From: Helianthus annuus
Lineage: Eukaryota > Streptophyta > Magnoliopsida > Asterales > Asteraceae
Direction: 5' to 3'
NCBI RefSeq assembly: GCF_002127325.2
Contig: NC_035446.2
Location: 161,685,947-161,749,946 of the forward strand
Length of the DNA stretch: 64,000 nucleotides
Shown: one piece after another, positions 44,063 through 54,142 of the stretch
How positions within the stretch are numbered: position 1 is the first letter of the stretch
Layout of the letters: every line of letters begins with the position of its first letter
Position numbers and translations under genes: made by a program
The notes under the pieces: generated by a model
Database searches by the model: none
What the model was told of the DNA's origin: nothing
What the model saw: only the letters and a program-made list of their open reading frames with translations

Positions 44063-44520
44063 AATTTATCTTTTACATTGGCTTAGTCCCAAGTTATATC
44101 TCACTTTTCAGGTTTTGGAAGTCTAAACATATAAGGGTCCTTAATCCTTATTAACTATCAAAGTCTTATCTATGATTGTCTTGATTGAAGGTTAGGATCC
44201 TAACGTGGATCCTCAGGTATGATCCTTGACTATTTTTGATTATACTCTTTATCCTAACCAACCCTTATACTTTGACAACCGAACCTATGATCCTTGAACT
44301 AAAACACTTTGAGAATTTTCAATATGAGGATATTTGATCTAGGATCATATCCTAAGTTTATTAAACATATTTTTAACTCTTGTCACCTTAGCAAATATAC
44401 TACAAAAGATTGAGAAATAAGAAGATAACTAAAGGATAACAACACAAGATAAGCCAGAAAGTTAAAGTTATATTATTAAACAAAAGGATCATTAACCCTT
44501 TCAAGAAAGTTGTCAAAATT

Positions 44521-44570
44521 GCCAACCCACATTTCTACCAGCAAAACGTGGCCCGTCCACATGGGTTGGC
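44521..44570. other. Conserved two-stem hairpin (Tat-C copy)
   Basis: GCCAAC/GTTGGC outside, CCACATTT/AAACGTGG inside; the mirror of 1624-1673. Confidence 0.6.
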
Positions 44571-44848
44571 AAAGGGTGTCCATCGTCTATGCGGTCTTAG
44601 CATTGTGCAGGAAAATTAAAGCGGCAGGATCACAAAGGCTTCATCCCCCAAACAGAGGATCCCTCCACCTTTTGCAATCCTACCTATTGTTCTAAGGATC
44701 CAGGATCCTTAACCCTAAAGACTATTGTTCGAAGATTACAAACCATAATTGTCTCAAACCATCAACAACCACAAAAACTACCACCAAACCTAAAAAAAAT
44801 TGGGCTCCGGCCTAGTCAACAATATCCATCATTGCCCAATCATGCAGC

Positions 44849-46467
44849 CTACTCCTTTGCTGCTCCATCACCACCGGCTGCTCCACCTTGATCCTTGTCA
44901 GCATCACCACCTTCCAGCATGGGGATCTCCTCAGCCTCATCCTCGTCCTCCAGGTCTGCCAGCCTTGCCTTCCAACCTTCAACGTCCCACGAGCTTTTGT
45001 CAAAGGTAGGATCCTGAGCCTCCTCGGCCATCCGAAGTTGTATCTTGTACATAGCAATTGCCGCGGAGACCTTGGCGTCTTGGGTGATCTCCTGCTTCTC
45101 GTTATCCATATCGATCAACCTCTGAGCAGCCTCATCCTTCATGGCCCGGAGTTCCCTCTCAAGATCTGCTATCTTGAGATCCTTAAGCACGCCCATTTGT
45201 TGAAGGTCGGCAATCTGGCTCTCTTGATCCTCAACATGGCCAAGATAGGTCTCGATCTCGGCAAGTTTCTGCAAAGAGGGAAACAAGGTAAGTCCAGAAC
45301 CGGATGATCTTTAAAGATGCAGGATACAGAAACAGGATATCCGAAACGGATAACCAACAGGGGCAGTGATCCTTACCTCATTCACATAGTCAAGGAATTG
45401 CTGACGGAGGAGGGGAAATCCTTGTAGATCTTCAGTAGTCTTCCTCTTCTTCCCCTTGCCTCGAATAGGTGCTTTAGGAGCTGATACTGAAGGACTGGCA
45501 ACAGGAGCCTTCTTCTTTGAAGACGTGACATTGGCAAGATCACTTATCCCAAATTTGGAGGCGGATTTAGCAGACCTGGCAGACTTTCCGGCACCTACAC
45601 AATCAAAAAACAAGATAAGTTGCTTTATTAATCAAACAATCCTACATATAATTATTTTCTGTAAGGATACTTACTTGACATAGTGGCAGATGCAGAGGAT
45701 ACTTCTTGAGAATCTTGGACGGTGACCTGGAAACTTCTGACTTCAGGATTAAGCTTTTTAAAAGCTAGAACTCTCTCTTTTGCAGCAGGGCTTAACTTGA
45801 GATGAGCGATGGAAATAGCTGCAAAGGAAAAAAGACATTAGTGATCTTCATCAAATGAGACAGGACTGATAGTGATCCTTCGAGGATCCTCTACCCTACC
45901 ATGAGTGGCCCATTCTTTGGGCAGATCCTTCCCATCCGGGATGGAATCCCTTCTAACAAAGAAAAAACGACGCTTCCAGTTTGTATCATTCTTGGTGACC
46001 TTGAAGACAGGGTGATCCTCCCCGGCTTTCCGTTTCAGCAGGTACCGGTAAGAGCCAAAAGTGGTAAGATCGTAAAACTCGGCCAACTCCGTCATCCCCA
46101 GATCAATCCCTCTCTGCTCAATGATCCTTTCGAAGGTATACAGAACCCTCCAGATCATCGGCATAGCTTGGATATAAGAGATGCCGGTTAAAGAAAAGAA
46201 GGATTGGGTGAAGGATGGAAAAGGATATGAATACCCTATGGTGAATGGAGTAGCAGGAAAAGCCACCCAGGTATCCGAAACAGAGTCACTCAAAGCTGTA
46301 GGAACGAAGGATTTGAAGACAGTATTCGCTGGAAAGCAGTGACGAATTCTGTCTACATGAGCGTCAGTAAAGCAACATCGCTCCGTAGGGGAATCCTTGA
46401 TAATCCCCTGGCTTTTTAGGGGACTATCCTTCTTGGAATCCTTGTGTGGAGAGTTCCGGAGCAACAT
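44849..46467 (-). CDS. Antisense accessory gene of Tat-C, introns inferred, own promoter
   Basis: The first block (46467-45838, 209 codons) begins MLLRNSPHKDSKKDS and contains a domain (SLTGISYIQAMPMIWRVL ... DLGMTELAEFYDL ... YRYLLKRKAGEDHPVFKV ... KRRFFFVRRD) resembling the family named putative gypsy-type transposon (Transposase_28). Later blocks are 45818-45675, 45594-45377 and 45268-44849, with GT...AG borders and GTAAG donors. They encode a Ser/Lys-rich linker (RGKGKKRKTTEDLQ) and an acidic coiled coil (HVEDQESQIADLQQMG ... DLEDEDEAEEIPMLE). Block lengths equal those of Tat-A. A TAA ends the first block just before its possible donor, so one long protein is not certain: the first block may be made alone. 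This is no DNA transposase; DNA binding or control of the element is a guess. Confidence 0.75.
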
Positions 46468-46760
46468 GTTTGTGACGGAACAGAAACAGAGCTAAGAGAA
46501 GGAAGAAAGGAAAGAGAGAAGAAGAGGATACCTGATCAGTCTTCGGTAGCGATTATAAAGGGAAGATATCTCGAATTTAAATGCAGAGTGATCCTAACCC
46601 TATCTCCTATTTATAATCATGATTTGCAGGGATTGTCACATCTATGGCGCAATGATCACAACGGCTAGTCCATGTGTAACGGCTAGTTATTCGGAGTCGC
46701 CCGTTGGAGATAAGAACAAAACAAAATATAACTCGTCTATTTACAATTAACTCCTTATAT
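46468..46760 (-). other. Upstream region of the antisense gene (Tat-C)
   Basis: About 300 bp between the antisense ATG and the polypurine tract. It holds a TATA box (46608-46615) but no gene. A second A-rich stretch lies at 46710-46765. Confidence 0.65.
46608..46615 (-). promoter_or_regulatory. TATA box of the antisense gene
   Basis: On the minus strand the sequence reads TATAAATAGG, a strong plant TATA context, about 140 bp before the ATG at 46467. It is outside the LTR, so it would be a dedicated promoter. Confidence 0.6.
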
Positions 46761-46772
46761 TTTGGGGGCAAT
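46761..46772 (+). other. Polypurine tract region of Tat-C
   Basis: TTTGGGGGCAAT directly before the 3' LTR. The G-run is the likely plus-strand primer; it is short and not purely purine. Confidence 0.6.
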
Positions 46773-47512
46773 TGTTAGGGCTGGATTTTTATTATAGGTG
46801 ATCCTTACACATGATCCTAACCAGTGATCCTTGTTTCTTTGGCAGACAGTGATCCTCAGCAGAACTTCAGGATCAGGATCATGGGACATTATGGTGATCC
46901 TCATACTAACGGCCACTTCCGCTCAATATAGTATTGTTTTGCAGGAACATCTAGCAGGATATGCTCTAGACATCATGATCCAGGGACGCGTCTTCACAAA
47001 TATGGCAAGAGCTTAATCGAAGAAAGACGTTGCACAGGATATGGAAACTAGGCTTGATTTATGGGCGGCTATTTAGGCTAGATTGTATCTCATTCCTAAA
47101 GGGGTAATGAGCTGAATATTAGTTTAGCTACCTAAAATAGGTCACCTACACATGTATAAATACCACTCTTCCTCATTCGGAAGAACACACACGACACACA
47201 CGACATACGACACAACTCTCACACACTTAGACACTCGAAACAATAGTGATCCTTGTACTCAGCTCATTATCATCCGAAGTTGTAACCATTTTGTTCTTAT
47301 ATTGAAGTTTGGTGATCGGTAGTTGCCATCACCCGAGGTTTTTTATGCCGGAGATCATACATTGATCAAGGGCTTTTTCCTCGTATAAATCATTGTGTCT
47401 TTGCATCTTTTATCACAGAAGTGATCCTTTACTTTCATAATTAACCAAGCATCATACCCCGTTTACATAAAGTTTGGTTACATTATCCTTGTGTGATTTT
47501 TTGACCAAAACA
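46773..47512 (+). repeat. 3' LTR of Tat-C (740 bp)
   Basis: I found no difference from the 5' LTR when reading them side by side. The TATA box is at 47155-47162. Confidence 0.95.
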
Positions 47513-49135
47513 GTCACCAAGGTTTGAGCCAACCTCCCCCTGAATATGCTGATCCGCAAACGGATTAATGAAATCCTCCCCCTGATTGGGTTCGGGTTCA
47601 TCGTCACTTGAATCAGTATCAGCAGCATCTTGAGAAGGTCCCGGAGCATCTGTTGTATCAACATTTGATCTAGGCATGAACTCGCCTTCATCATTACCAA
47701 TCACTGTTTGAATCAGCTGAGACTCATCTGCATTGGAAAACTCAGGAATATTAAATGATTTAAAAACACTTTCATAATCATATAATATAGCTGGTCCACT
47801 CGTTGACTGTTGAGGTTTGTAAGAAGTGATTTCAACATTAAACACAACCTCAATTTTACCAGTTTTTAGATTAAAAACCCTTTTATTCAGTGCGCCAGGT
47901 ACGTAACCTAGAAAGTAGCCCTCGTCAGCCACCTCACCGAATTTTTGTTTATCTTTATTTCGCACAATGGTGCAGGGTAATCCAAATGGTTCAAAGCCTT
48001 CTAAGTTTGGTTTCTTGTTAAACATTAATTCATGACAAGTCTTGTTAAAACGTTTAACAGTCAACACTTTGTTCAGGACATAGCAAGCTGTATTCACAGC
48101 TTCTCCCCAGAAAAGAACTGGTAGCTTAGAATCTGAAAGCATTGTCCTAGCGGCTTCAATCAACGTCCTGTTTTTCCTCTCAGCAACTCCATTCTGTTGA
48201 GGCGTATAAGGAGCAGAATATTGATGTTCAATTCCCTTGCGAAGACAGTAGAGATCCAGAATACGATTCTTGAACTCCGTGCCATTATCACTCCTTATCC
48301 TCTTGATCTTTGCATCATGGACGTTTTCCAATTTTGTAAAAAGATCTATCAACATCTCTGCTGTCTCATCTTTTGTACCTAAAAAGAAAACCCATGAATA
48401 ACGTGAGTAATCATCAGTGACAACTAAACAATAGTACTTTCCACCTATGCTCCTCACGTTCACTGGACCGAATAGATCCATGTGAAGTAATTCGTAAGGG
48501 GCATCTATGGAATTTACTGTTTTTGATTTATGAGGTTTCTTGTGTTGTTTTCCCTTTTGACATGGAAGACATTTGTCTTCCACTTGAAACCTCCGCAATG
48601 GAACCCCTCTCACTAGCTCATTTTTAACAAGATAGTTCATTTTGCGATAGTGAATATGGGCCATGCGTCTGTGCCACAACATCGATTCAGCTTCAGATGC
48701 TTTTGATAGCAAACACGCCACCACTGCAGTTGGATCCTTAGCACCCATGTCCATGACATAAGTGTCATTTCTCCTTGGCGCTCGCATCACTATCCAATCG
48801 TCCGGTATCTTCAAACCTGGTTTCAACACTAATGCTTCATTCTTGGTAAAATGGACCGAGTGACCCTTGTCGCAGACTTGTGACACGCTCATAAGATTGT
48901 GTTTAAGCTGCTCAACATAGTTCACTTTGTCCAGTGTGATCTTCCCATTGGTCACCTTTCCTCGGCCTGTAATTCTACCACCTTTTGCACCTGCAAAATT
49001 CACTTGTCCTCCATCATATTCTTCAAATTCAGTCAACAACCTCGCATCCCCCGTCATGTGCCTGGAGCAGCCACTATCAACATACCACAAGTTGATAATC
49101 CTCCTTAGCAGCTCCTGCACACACCAACCAAGAAA
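47513..49135 (-). CDS. pol: Copia2 pol, N-terminal part: protease and integrase
   Basis: On the minus strand, in the same frame as gag and directly after its TAA. It carries the aspartic protease (WYVDSGCSRHMTGD), the integrase zinc region (His-X-His in MAHIHYRK, then CLPCQKGKQHK), and the integrase core (HMDLFGPV, RSDNGTEFKN, PQQNGVAERKNRT giving the DDE triad). A linker rich in Asp/Glu follows, after which Tat-C interrupts the gene at 47513. No ATG suits a separate start near the protease, so expression needs stop readthrough or splicing across the gag-pol junction. Confidence 0.9.
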
Positions 49136-52100
49136 TTAGTTAGATTGGGGGACCCAAGCCTTAATGGTCTTGGGTCGTCCAAATTCACCAACCACCGGAA
49201 CGTCCATCCAATATCCATTACTCCTAACTGGAGTCTTGGATCTTAGACCTGTTGGAAATTGATTTTGACTTCCACTAGGTCTTTGGTCCTGAGGGTTCCT
49301 ATGTGTGTTTGGACTATTTGACCTTTGAAAATTTTGATTTTGATACCAAGAAGCATTATAGTTATAATTTCTAAAGCCATTGTTATAAAAATTTCGACCA
49401 CCATTATTTTGGTATCGGTTTTGATATTGACCTTGACTTCTGAAATTATTGGTATTTTGATTGTTCATTCTTGGTGAACTGCTTCTAGGTCTCTCAAATC
49501 TGCCTGGTGGAGATCTAGGCTGAAATCTAGATTGATTTCTTTGAAAACGAGGAACTTGTGGAGTTCCTTTTTCAGCCTTATCCTCACCAACAGCAACTGG
49601 CTCTGGTTGCTTAGGAGCAGATTTCTTTGGAGAGTTGGACTCTCTCTCCTGCTTATCACCATTCTTCTCTGGTGACTTCTCTCTCTTCCTCTCATTCACC
49701 TGTGCTTCATTCGTTTTGTTAGGACAGCAGCTAGCTACATGTCCTTTGGTGTGACATTTGAAGCATGACATCCTTTTCGAAGACTTCTTATCTGAAGCCT
49801 TTGAACTAGATTCAGGTTTTGATGATGATGGCACAGAAGGATTTGGTTTAGTTTGCTTAATTTCAGAATTTTCATTGTTTTTATTTTTAGCAAACTCTAC
49901 GTTCGATTCATTTTCAATAACAGCTGTTTCGTTTTGCATGTCACTTCCTTGAACAAAACTAATCTTTTTAACAGAAGTTGAGTTTTTATTCCTAGGTTGT
50001 GAGGTTTTCGTTTTCAAAACAGGTTTGCTGTTATTATCCTTCTTGGCCTCATCTCTCTCAGACTCCTCTCCTCGACTTGCTGTGGAACTACTTGGTGCTG
50101 TTGACATAAACTTTGTTAGCTCATCTTCATCAGGTAGGAATGAATAATCATGACTAAGAGGAGGTGGGACTTCATTATAGCCTTGGAATCCCACACTAGT
50201 CTTGTCATTACTCTTCTTTAACCCACCCATCATATGTTTCATAACAAAAGTAGAATCCCTGAATTGACCCAATTTCTTTTCAAGTTCAACAATTCTGAGT
50301 TGAGCATCTGACAACTCTTTGTTTTTATCAGAAATCTCTTTTGTTTTTTCAGCCATCATGTCATGAGCTAAGTCAATGACTTGAAGTTTTTCATTTAATT
50401 TGCAGGTTACGGCTTCAAGTTCACTTTCATAACCTTTTATTTTCTTCAAGTATGACGTTTCGTTTCTTTTAGCAAAAAAGTTTGATTCTTTAATGTTAGA
50501 CATTTCGCTTACCAAACTTTTGTTTTGTGCAGACAACCTGTCAACCTCACCCTGCAGTTCACGACATTTTAAACACACAGAATTAGATTTTACCTCTCCT
50601 GTTTGTTTGTCAAGGTTGGCCATTAGAGCAGCAAGCTGAGCTTGCAATTGTTTATACTTAGCATCCTTTTCCTCAGCTTCTCTTTCATATTCTGACTTTT
50701 GTTTTTCATCTTCAGCACCTGTTGTCTGATCTACCTTTACCTCAGCATCCACTTTCACTTCAACATCCACCTTCACATCAGCATCCACCTTCACATCAGC
50801 ATTCACCTTCACATCAGCATCATCTACTTTAGCTTCACCATCATCGATTGGAGTAATCTCTGCCATGAATGCTTGAGAGACATCCCCATCATTTTCTAAG
50901 TGAATGCTCCAATCATATGAACCCTCTCTTGCAGTAGAGATCAACGCCTTTGAGCTAGAGTTGTTTGATGCATTCCTGTTGTTTGAACTCTGGCTCGAAT
51001 TATCTTGCTTTTGTTTCTGACATTCCCTAGCAAAGTGCCCATAACTTTGACAATTAAAGCACCTCACTTTGGTCTTGTCGAAACCAACGCTCCTTCCCAC
51101 AAACTTTCTTCCTGTTCTGTTCATGAACCTTTTCACACGCCTAGAAATCATGGCCATTTGCCATTGCAAATCCATCTCTTCAAGATCATCAGGGTCAATC
51201 TGATCATAGTCTTCATCTAAAGTAGCAGGATCAGAAATCTTTCCCTGAATATAGTTTTCATAGGAAGCAACAAACGAAGCAAGTAAAGCCAGATGCTCTT
51301 CAGCAGACTTCACACTCATTGGCATTGACTTAGCACTAGTACTCTGCTTAGAAGCTGACGATTTCTTAACTCCTGATGATCCTCCTGAAGCAGCAACAAA
51401 ACACACATCACCATCCTGATTCACCATAACCTGCTCATTCTCACATGATAAAAACGCAGTAGCAGAGTCGCTAGAAGCGTTGTGAGATGAAGAAGATGTA
51501 AGCCCATTGTACACTGCCGGATCTTGAACCTGATCATATCCAGTATCTTTCTTCTTCATGCTGAGCTCATAAGCTCTCAACTTTCCTACAACCTCTTCAA
51601 GCTCTTTTGTTTCATAATCTGCTTCACCCTTGATCATTAAAGTGTAGATATCCCACTTAGTAGGCAAAGCATCTAGCAGCTTGTCATTCTTCTCTACATC
51701 AGAATAGCAATCGATCTCATAATTGTCCATTTCTGACATCAGATGGTAGTAACGAGTGATGACGTCTTCAAGTGACTCATGCTTCATGTACTTGAAAACA
51801 ACAAACTGCTTCTTCAGTAGATCAATCTTGTTCTTCTTGACATCAGCATTACCAGCGTATCTTTTCTCCAAAGCATCCCACATATCCTTTGAGTTAGTGT
51901 ACTTTTTGAAGGTATGTTTGATGCTATCAGGCAACGACATTTTGATTGCAGCCAAGGCTCTCTTTTTAGCCTCATACATCTTTTTATCATTATCTTGCAT
52001 GTTCACATATTCTGTTCGACGTGGTCTGCCCTCAAAGTCGTGTGTTGGATTCACGTAACCATCTTCGATGCATATCCACATACGCGTATCCTGATATTCA

Positions 52101-52228
52101 ATGAAGGACTGAAAACGATCCTTCCATGTCAGATAGTTTTCCACCTTCATCATCTTAGGTGGTTTGTTGGTAGTACCAACCTCATGCTCCATCTTCAACA
52201 GCTCGTTCAAGGTAGACATGTTTGACAT
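49136..52228 (-). CDS. gag: Copia2 gag (1,030 residues, unusually long)
   Basis: The ATG at 52228 (MSNMSTLNELLKME) follows the 1 kb leader. The N-terminal third is a copia Gag core (VENYLTWKDRFQSFIEY, DTRMWICIEDGY, AAIKMSLPDSIKH, KDMWDALEKRY) followed by a zinc knuckle CFNCQSYGHFAREC. A Val/Asp/Lys repeat (units like KVDADV) and a long predicted coiled coil follow, then a second zinc knuckle (CFKCHTKGHVASCC) and a basic Asn/Arg/Gln-rich tail. Typical copia Gags are a few hundred residues with one knuckle, so the central and C-terminal parts are an extension. The frame ends at TAA (49136-49138), the only stop between gag and protease. Confidence 0.88.
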   Translation of the reverse strand: MSNMSTLNELLKMEHEVGTTNKPPKMMKVENYLTWKDRFQSFIEYQDTRMWICIEDGYVNPTHDFEGRPRRTEYVNMQDNDKKMYEAKKRALAAIKMSLPDSIKHTFKKYTNSKDMWDALEKRYAGNADVKKNKIDLLKKQFVVFKYMKHESLEDVITRYYHLMSEMDNYEIDCYSDVEKNDKLLDALPTKWDIYTLMIKGEADYETKELEEVVGKLRAYELSMKKKDTGYDQVQDPAVYNGLTSSSSHNASSDSATAFLSCENEQVMVNQDGDVCFVAASGGSSGVKKSSASKQSTSAKSMPMSVKSAEEHLALLASFVASYENYIQGKISDPATLDEDYDQIDPDDLEEMDLQWQMAMISRRVKRFMNRTGRKFVGRSVGFDKTKVRCFNCQSYGHFARECQKQKQDNSSQSSNNRNASNNSSSKALISTAREGSYDWSIHLENDGDVSQAFMAEITPIDDGEAKVDDADVKVNADVKVDADVKVDVEVKVDAEVKVDQTTGAEDEKQKSEYEREAEEKDAKYKQLQAQLAALMANLDKQTGEVKSNSVCLKCRELQGEVDRLSAQNKSLVSEMSNIKESNFFAKRNETSYLKKIKGYESELEAVTCKLNEKLQVIDLAHDMMAEKTKEISDKNKELSDAQLRIVELEKKLGQFRDSTFVMKHMMGGLKKSNDKTSVGFQGYNEVPPPLSHDYSFLPDEDELTKFMSTAPSSSTASRGEESERDEAKKDNNSKPVLKTKTSQPRNKNSTSVKKISFVQGSDMQNETAVIENESNVEFAKNKNNENSEIKQTKPNPSVPSSSKPESSSKASDKKSSKRMSCFKCHTKGHVASCCPNKTNEAQVNERKREKSPEKNGDKQERESNSPKKSAPKQPEPVAVGEDKAEKGTPQVPRFQRNQSRFQPRSPPGRFERPRSSSPRMNNQNTNNFRSQGQYQNRYQNNGGRNFYNNGFRNYNYNASWYQNQNFQRSNSPNTHRNPQDQRPSGSQNQFPTGLRSKTPVRSNGYWMDVPVVGEFGRPKTIKAWVPQSN
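50735..50835 (-). repeat. Coding tandem repeat in Copia2 gag
   Basis: Several 18-24-bp units encoding VKVDADVKVD-type peptides, alternating Val/Lys with acidic residues. The unit differs slightly in each copy. Confidence 0.7.
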
Positions 52229-53205
52229 TTTAACGTTAACAGACTGAGAAAACCGTACAGAAGTCGTCCGAAAACAGTGGTTACCAAATTTCACCGTTAG
52301 AATCGTCTCGAAAAGACGAATCCAATGATATATAATGTCAAAAACCAAAATCGGGATTTTCCAGACTTTTTTTTTTTTTTTTGTCCTAAAAATCACACGA
52401 GTTCAACGGTCCAAACGGTTCTGTCAGACGAGCTACGGATCAAATTCTATTTGCGAAACACTGAAATTTTTCCGACGCTTGCCAATGGAAATTCCACCCC
52501 TTATCTTTGCTGCTAATTTCGCTGGGAATGCTGTTAAATTCGCTGGTTATATGTTAAATTTGCTGGGTCACTTAAATTTGCTGGTAAACGAACTTAATTT
52601 TGCTGGTCTATTTCGCTGTTAATTTCGCTAAATTCGCTGGTCAATATCGCTATCCAACGACCAGTAAATTTGCCGAAAAACCGTAATAACTTCGCTGTGG
52701 AAAGTTATACGATCACCAAAGTCGCCTTTGGATTTAAGTTCGCCGGTAACTTTGCTGGGTTAAGTTCGCAGATCAGTCAAAATCGCCAGAAACAGCTAAA
52801 TTCGCCCAGCAGCTATGGAAAGTCAATTTGTTCGAATTTTTGAAGATTTTTCAGATTTTCCAACACTTATCTGCAAAATCAAAACACCAAATCAGCAACT
52901 TAAAACCGAAAATTATGAAGAACTGATTGAATAAACACGAAGAACACGAAGAACAGTCTTCGAATCTTCAAGTCTATCAGCCACAAACTTTTCCAGAATC
53001 AGCCAAATCTTTCCAGAAAACCTGCAAACCACCAAACAAACAAACCAGAAGATCAAAACAGCCAACAAAAATCAAAAATCAGAATCAAAACACACCAAAA
53101 TTTCGAAAATTTTAAAAACCCTAATTATCAGGTTTCAAAAATTTCGAATTTTTACTCCCTGTTTCTGCAACAAACAATTCTGAACCGAGCAATCAAGAGC
53201 CTAAT
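52229..53205 (-). other. Copia2 leader with GCGAATTT-type repeats
   Basis: Non-coding leader of about 1 kb. On the plus strand, 52490-52800 is dense in AAATTCGCTGG-like words (GCGAATTT on the element's strand). A T-run lies at 52368-52382, and the small hairpin CGTCT...AGACG at 52305-52319. It aligns with the Cop1 leader up to the gag start. Confidence 0.7.
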
Positions 53206-53217
53206 GCTCTGATTCCA
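53206..53217 (-). other. Primer binding site, Copia2 (one mismatch to tRNA-Met)
   Basis: The minus strand reads TGGAATCAGAGC; the canonical site, present in Cop1, is TGGTATCAGAGC. One mismatch at the fourth base may be a post-insertion mutation. Confidence 0.75.
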
Positions 53218-53219
53218 AT

Positions 53220-53712
53220 TGTAGGTCCCCTTGATGTATGGATCTTTCACAGAATTGTCTATCTAACCTAGAGTGCGGAATCCTCTAGATCAGATTGTAG
53301 CAGAAAACGTGTAGGAAACAGAAACAGCAATTCAATCAAACCGGGTTTTCTATTGATTATCAATCACTAGGAATTACAATCAATCCAAAACCCTAACACT
53401 CTCTCAAATTCGTCCAAACCCTAATGTTCTCACGAATTTGCTCTCTAATAACTGTTTTTGCTGATTAACCTTAACCCTAATGTCTAACCTTGTTTATATA
53501 ACACAAGGTTTACAAGTGGGCTAGGTTAAAGACTCCTGGGCTGCGAATTGGACATGCCCAATTCGCCCCCATCACCCAATTCCTTGGGTTTAGTTAGCCC
53601 AAACATTACAACTAACTATTACAAAGCTAAACCCGCTAACTGTTTATCGTTTAACTAATTACAAGATATCCAAAGACCAAATCTAAGCTGTTGTCACAAA
53701 CATGCACCAACA
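53220..53712 (-). repeat. 5' LTR of Copia2 (493 bp)
   Basis: Differs from the 3' LTR by two substitutions and a 3-bp indel. It is followed on the right by the TATCA duplication and the rest of the Tekay gag-pol. Confidence 0.92.
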
Positions 53713-53717
53713 TATCA

Positions 53718-54107
53718 CCCTGGAAAGGGGTGATGCGTTTCGGCAAGAAAGGCAAACTGAGTCCGAGATACATAGGACCTTTTGAGGTCATTGAACGTGT
53801 CGGATCAGTCGCCTATAAGTTGAACTTGCCTGAAGAGCTCAATGGAATTCACAATGTGTTCCACATCTGCAATCTCAAAAAGTGCTTCGCCGACGAATCG
53901 TTGGTGATTCCACACACAGATGTGCATATAGATGAGAGCTTAAAGTTCATAGAAAAACCTTTGTCGATTGAAGATCGACAGGTGAAGAAGCTTCGCAGAA
54001 AGCACGTACCGATTGTAAAAGTCAAATGGGATGCTCGTAGAGGTCCTGAACATACGTGGGAAGTCGAAGCTACAATGAAAGAAAAGTATCCCTATTTATT
54101 TGAGTAA
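53718..54107 (+). CDS. gag-pol: Tekay gag-pol polyprotein, C-terminal 129 codons with chromodomain-like end
   Basis: Continuation of the gene broken at 32525, in the same frame once Copia2 and one TATCA copy are set aside. It carries the GPF/Y-type module of integrase (RYIGPFEVIERVGSVAYKL) and a C-terminal segment (VPIVKVKWDARRGPEHTWE) that looks like the degenerate chromodomain of Del/Tekay chromoviruses, which is thought to steer integration to heterochromatin. The gene ends at TAA (54105-54107), 36 bp before the right LTR. Confidence 0.88.
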   Translation, partial: PWKGVMRFGKKGKLSPRYIGPFEVIERVGSVAYKLNLPEELNGIHNVFHICNLKKCFADESLVIPHTDVHIDESLKFIEKPLSIEDRQVKKLRRKHVPIVKVKWDARRGPEHTWEVEATMKEKYPYLFE

Positions 54108-54129
54108 ATCTCGGGTCGAGATTTATTTT

Positions 54130-54142
54130 AAGGGGGTGAGGA
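54130..54142 (+). other. Polypurine tract of the Tekay element
   Basis: The purine-rich run AAGGGGGTGAGGA directly before the right LTR, where plus-strand DNA synthesis is primed. Confidence 0.75.

Larger units (their letters stand above)
43367..44848. other. Tat-C interval where pol and the antisense gene converge
   Basis: 1.5 kb without a supported gene between the two convergent stop codons. It holds the hairpin cluster (43687-43826), the tandem array (43877-44062), an A/T-rich stretch (about 44390-44490) and the 50-nt hairpin (44521-44570), in mirror order to Tat-A. GATCC/GGATC words are spread throughout. Confidence 0.75.

Noticed and set aside
43822..44064. 80-codon frame with repeated peptides (Tat-C)
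   Set aside because: It is a translation of the 23-bp tandem array; Tat-A and Tat-B lack an equivalent protein.
44849..46467. Calling the antisense gene a DNA transposase
   Set aside because: The family label 'transposase (putative) gypsy type' is historical. I see no DDE motif, terminal inverted repeats or other sign of a DNA transposon.
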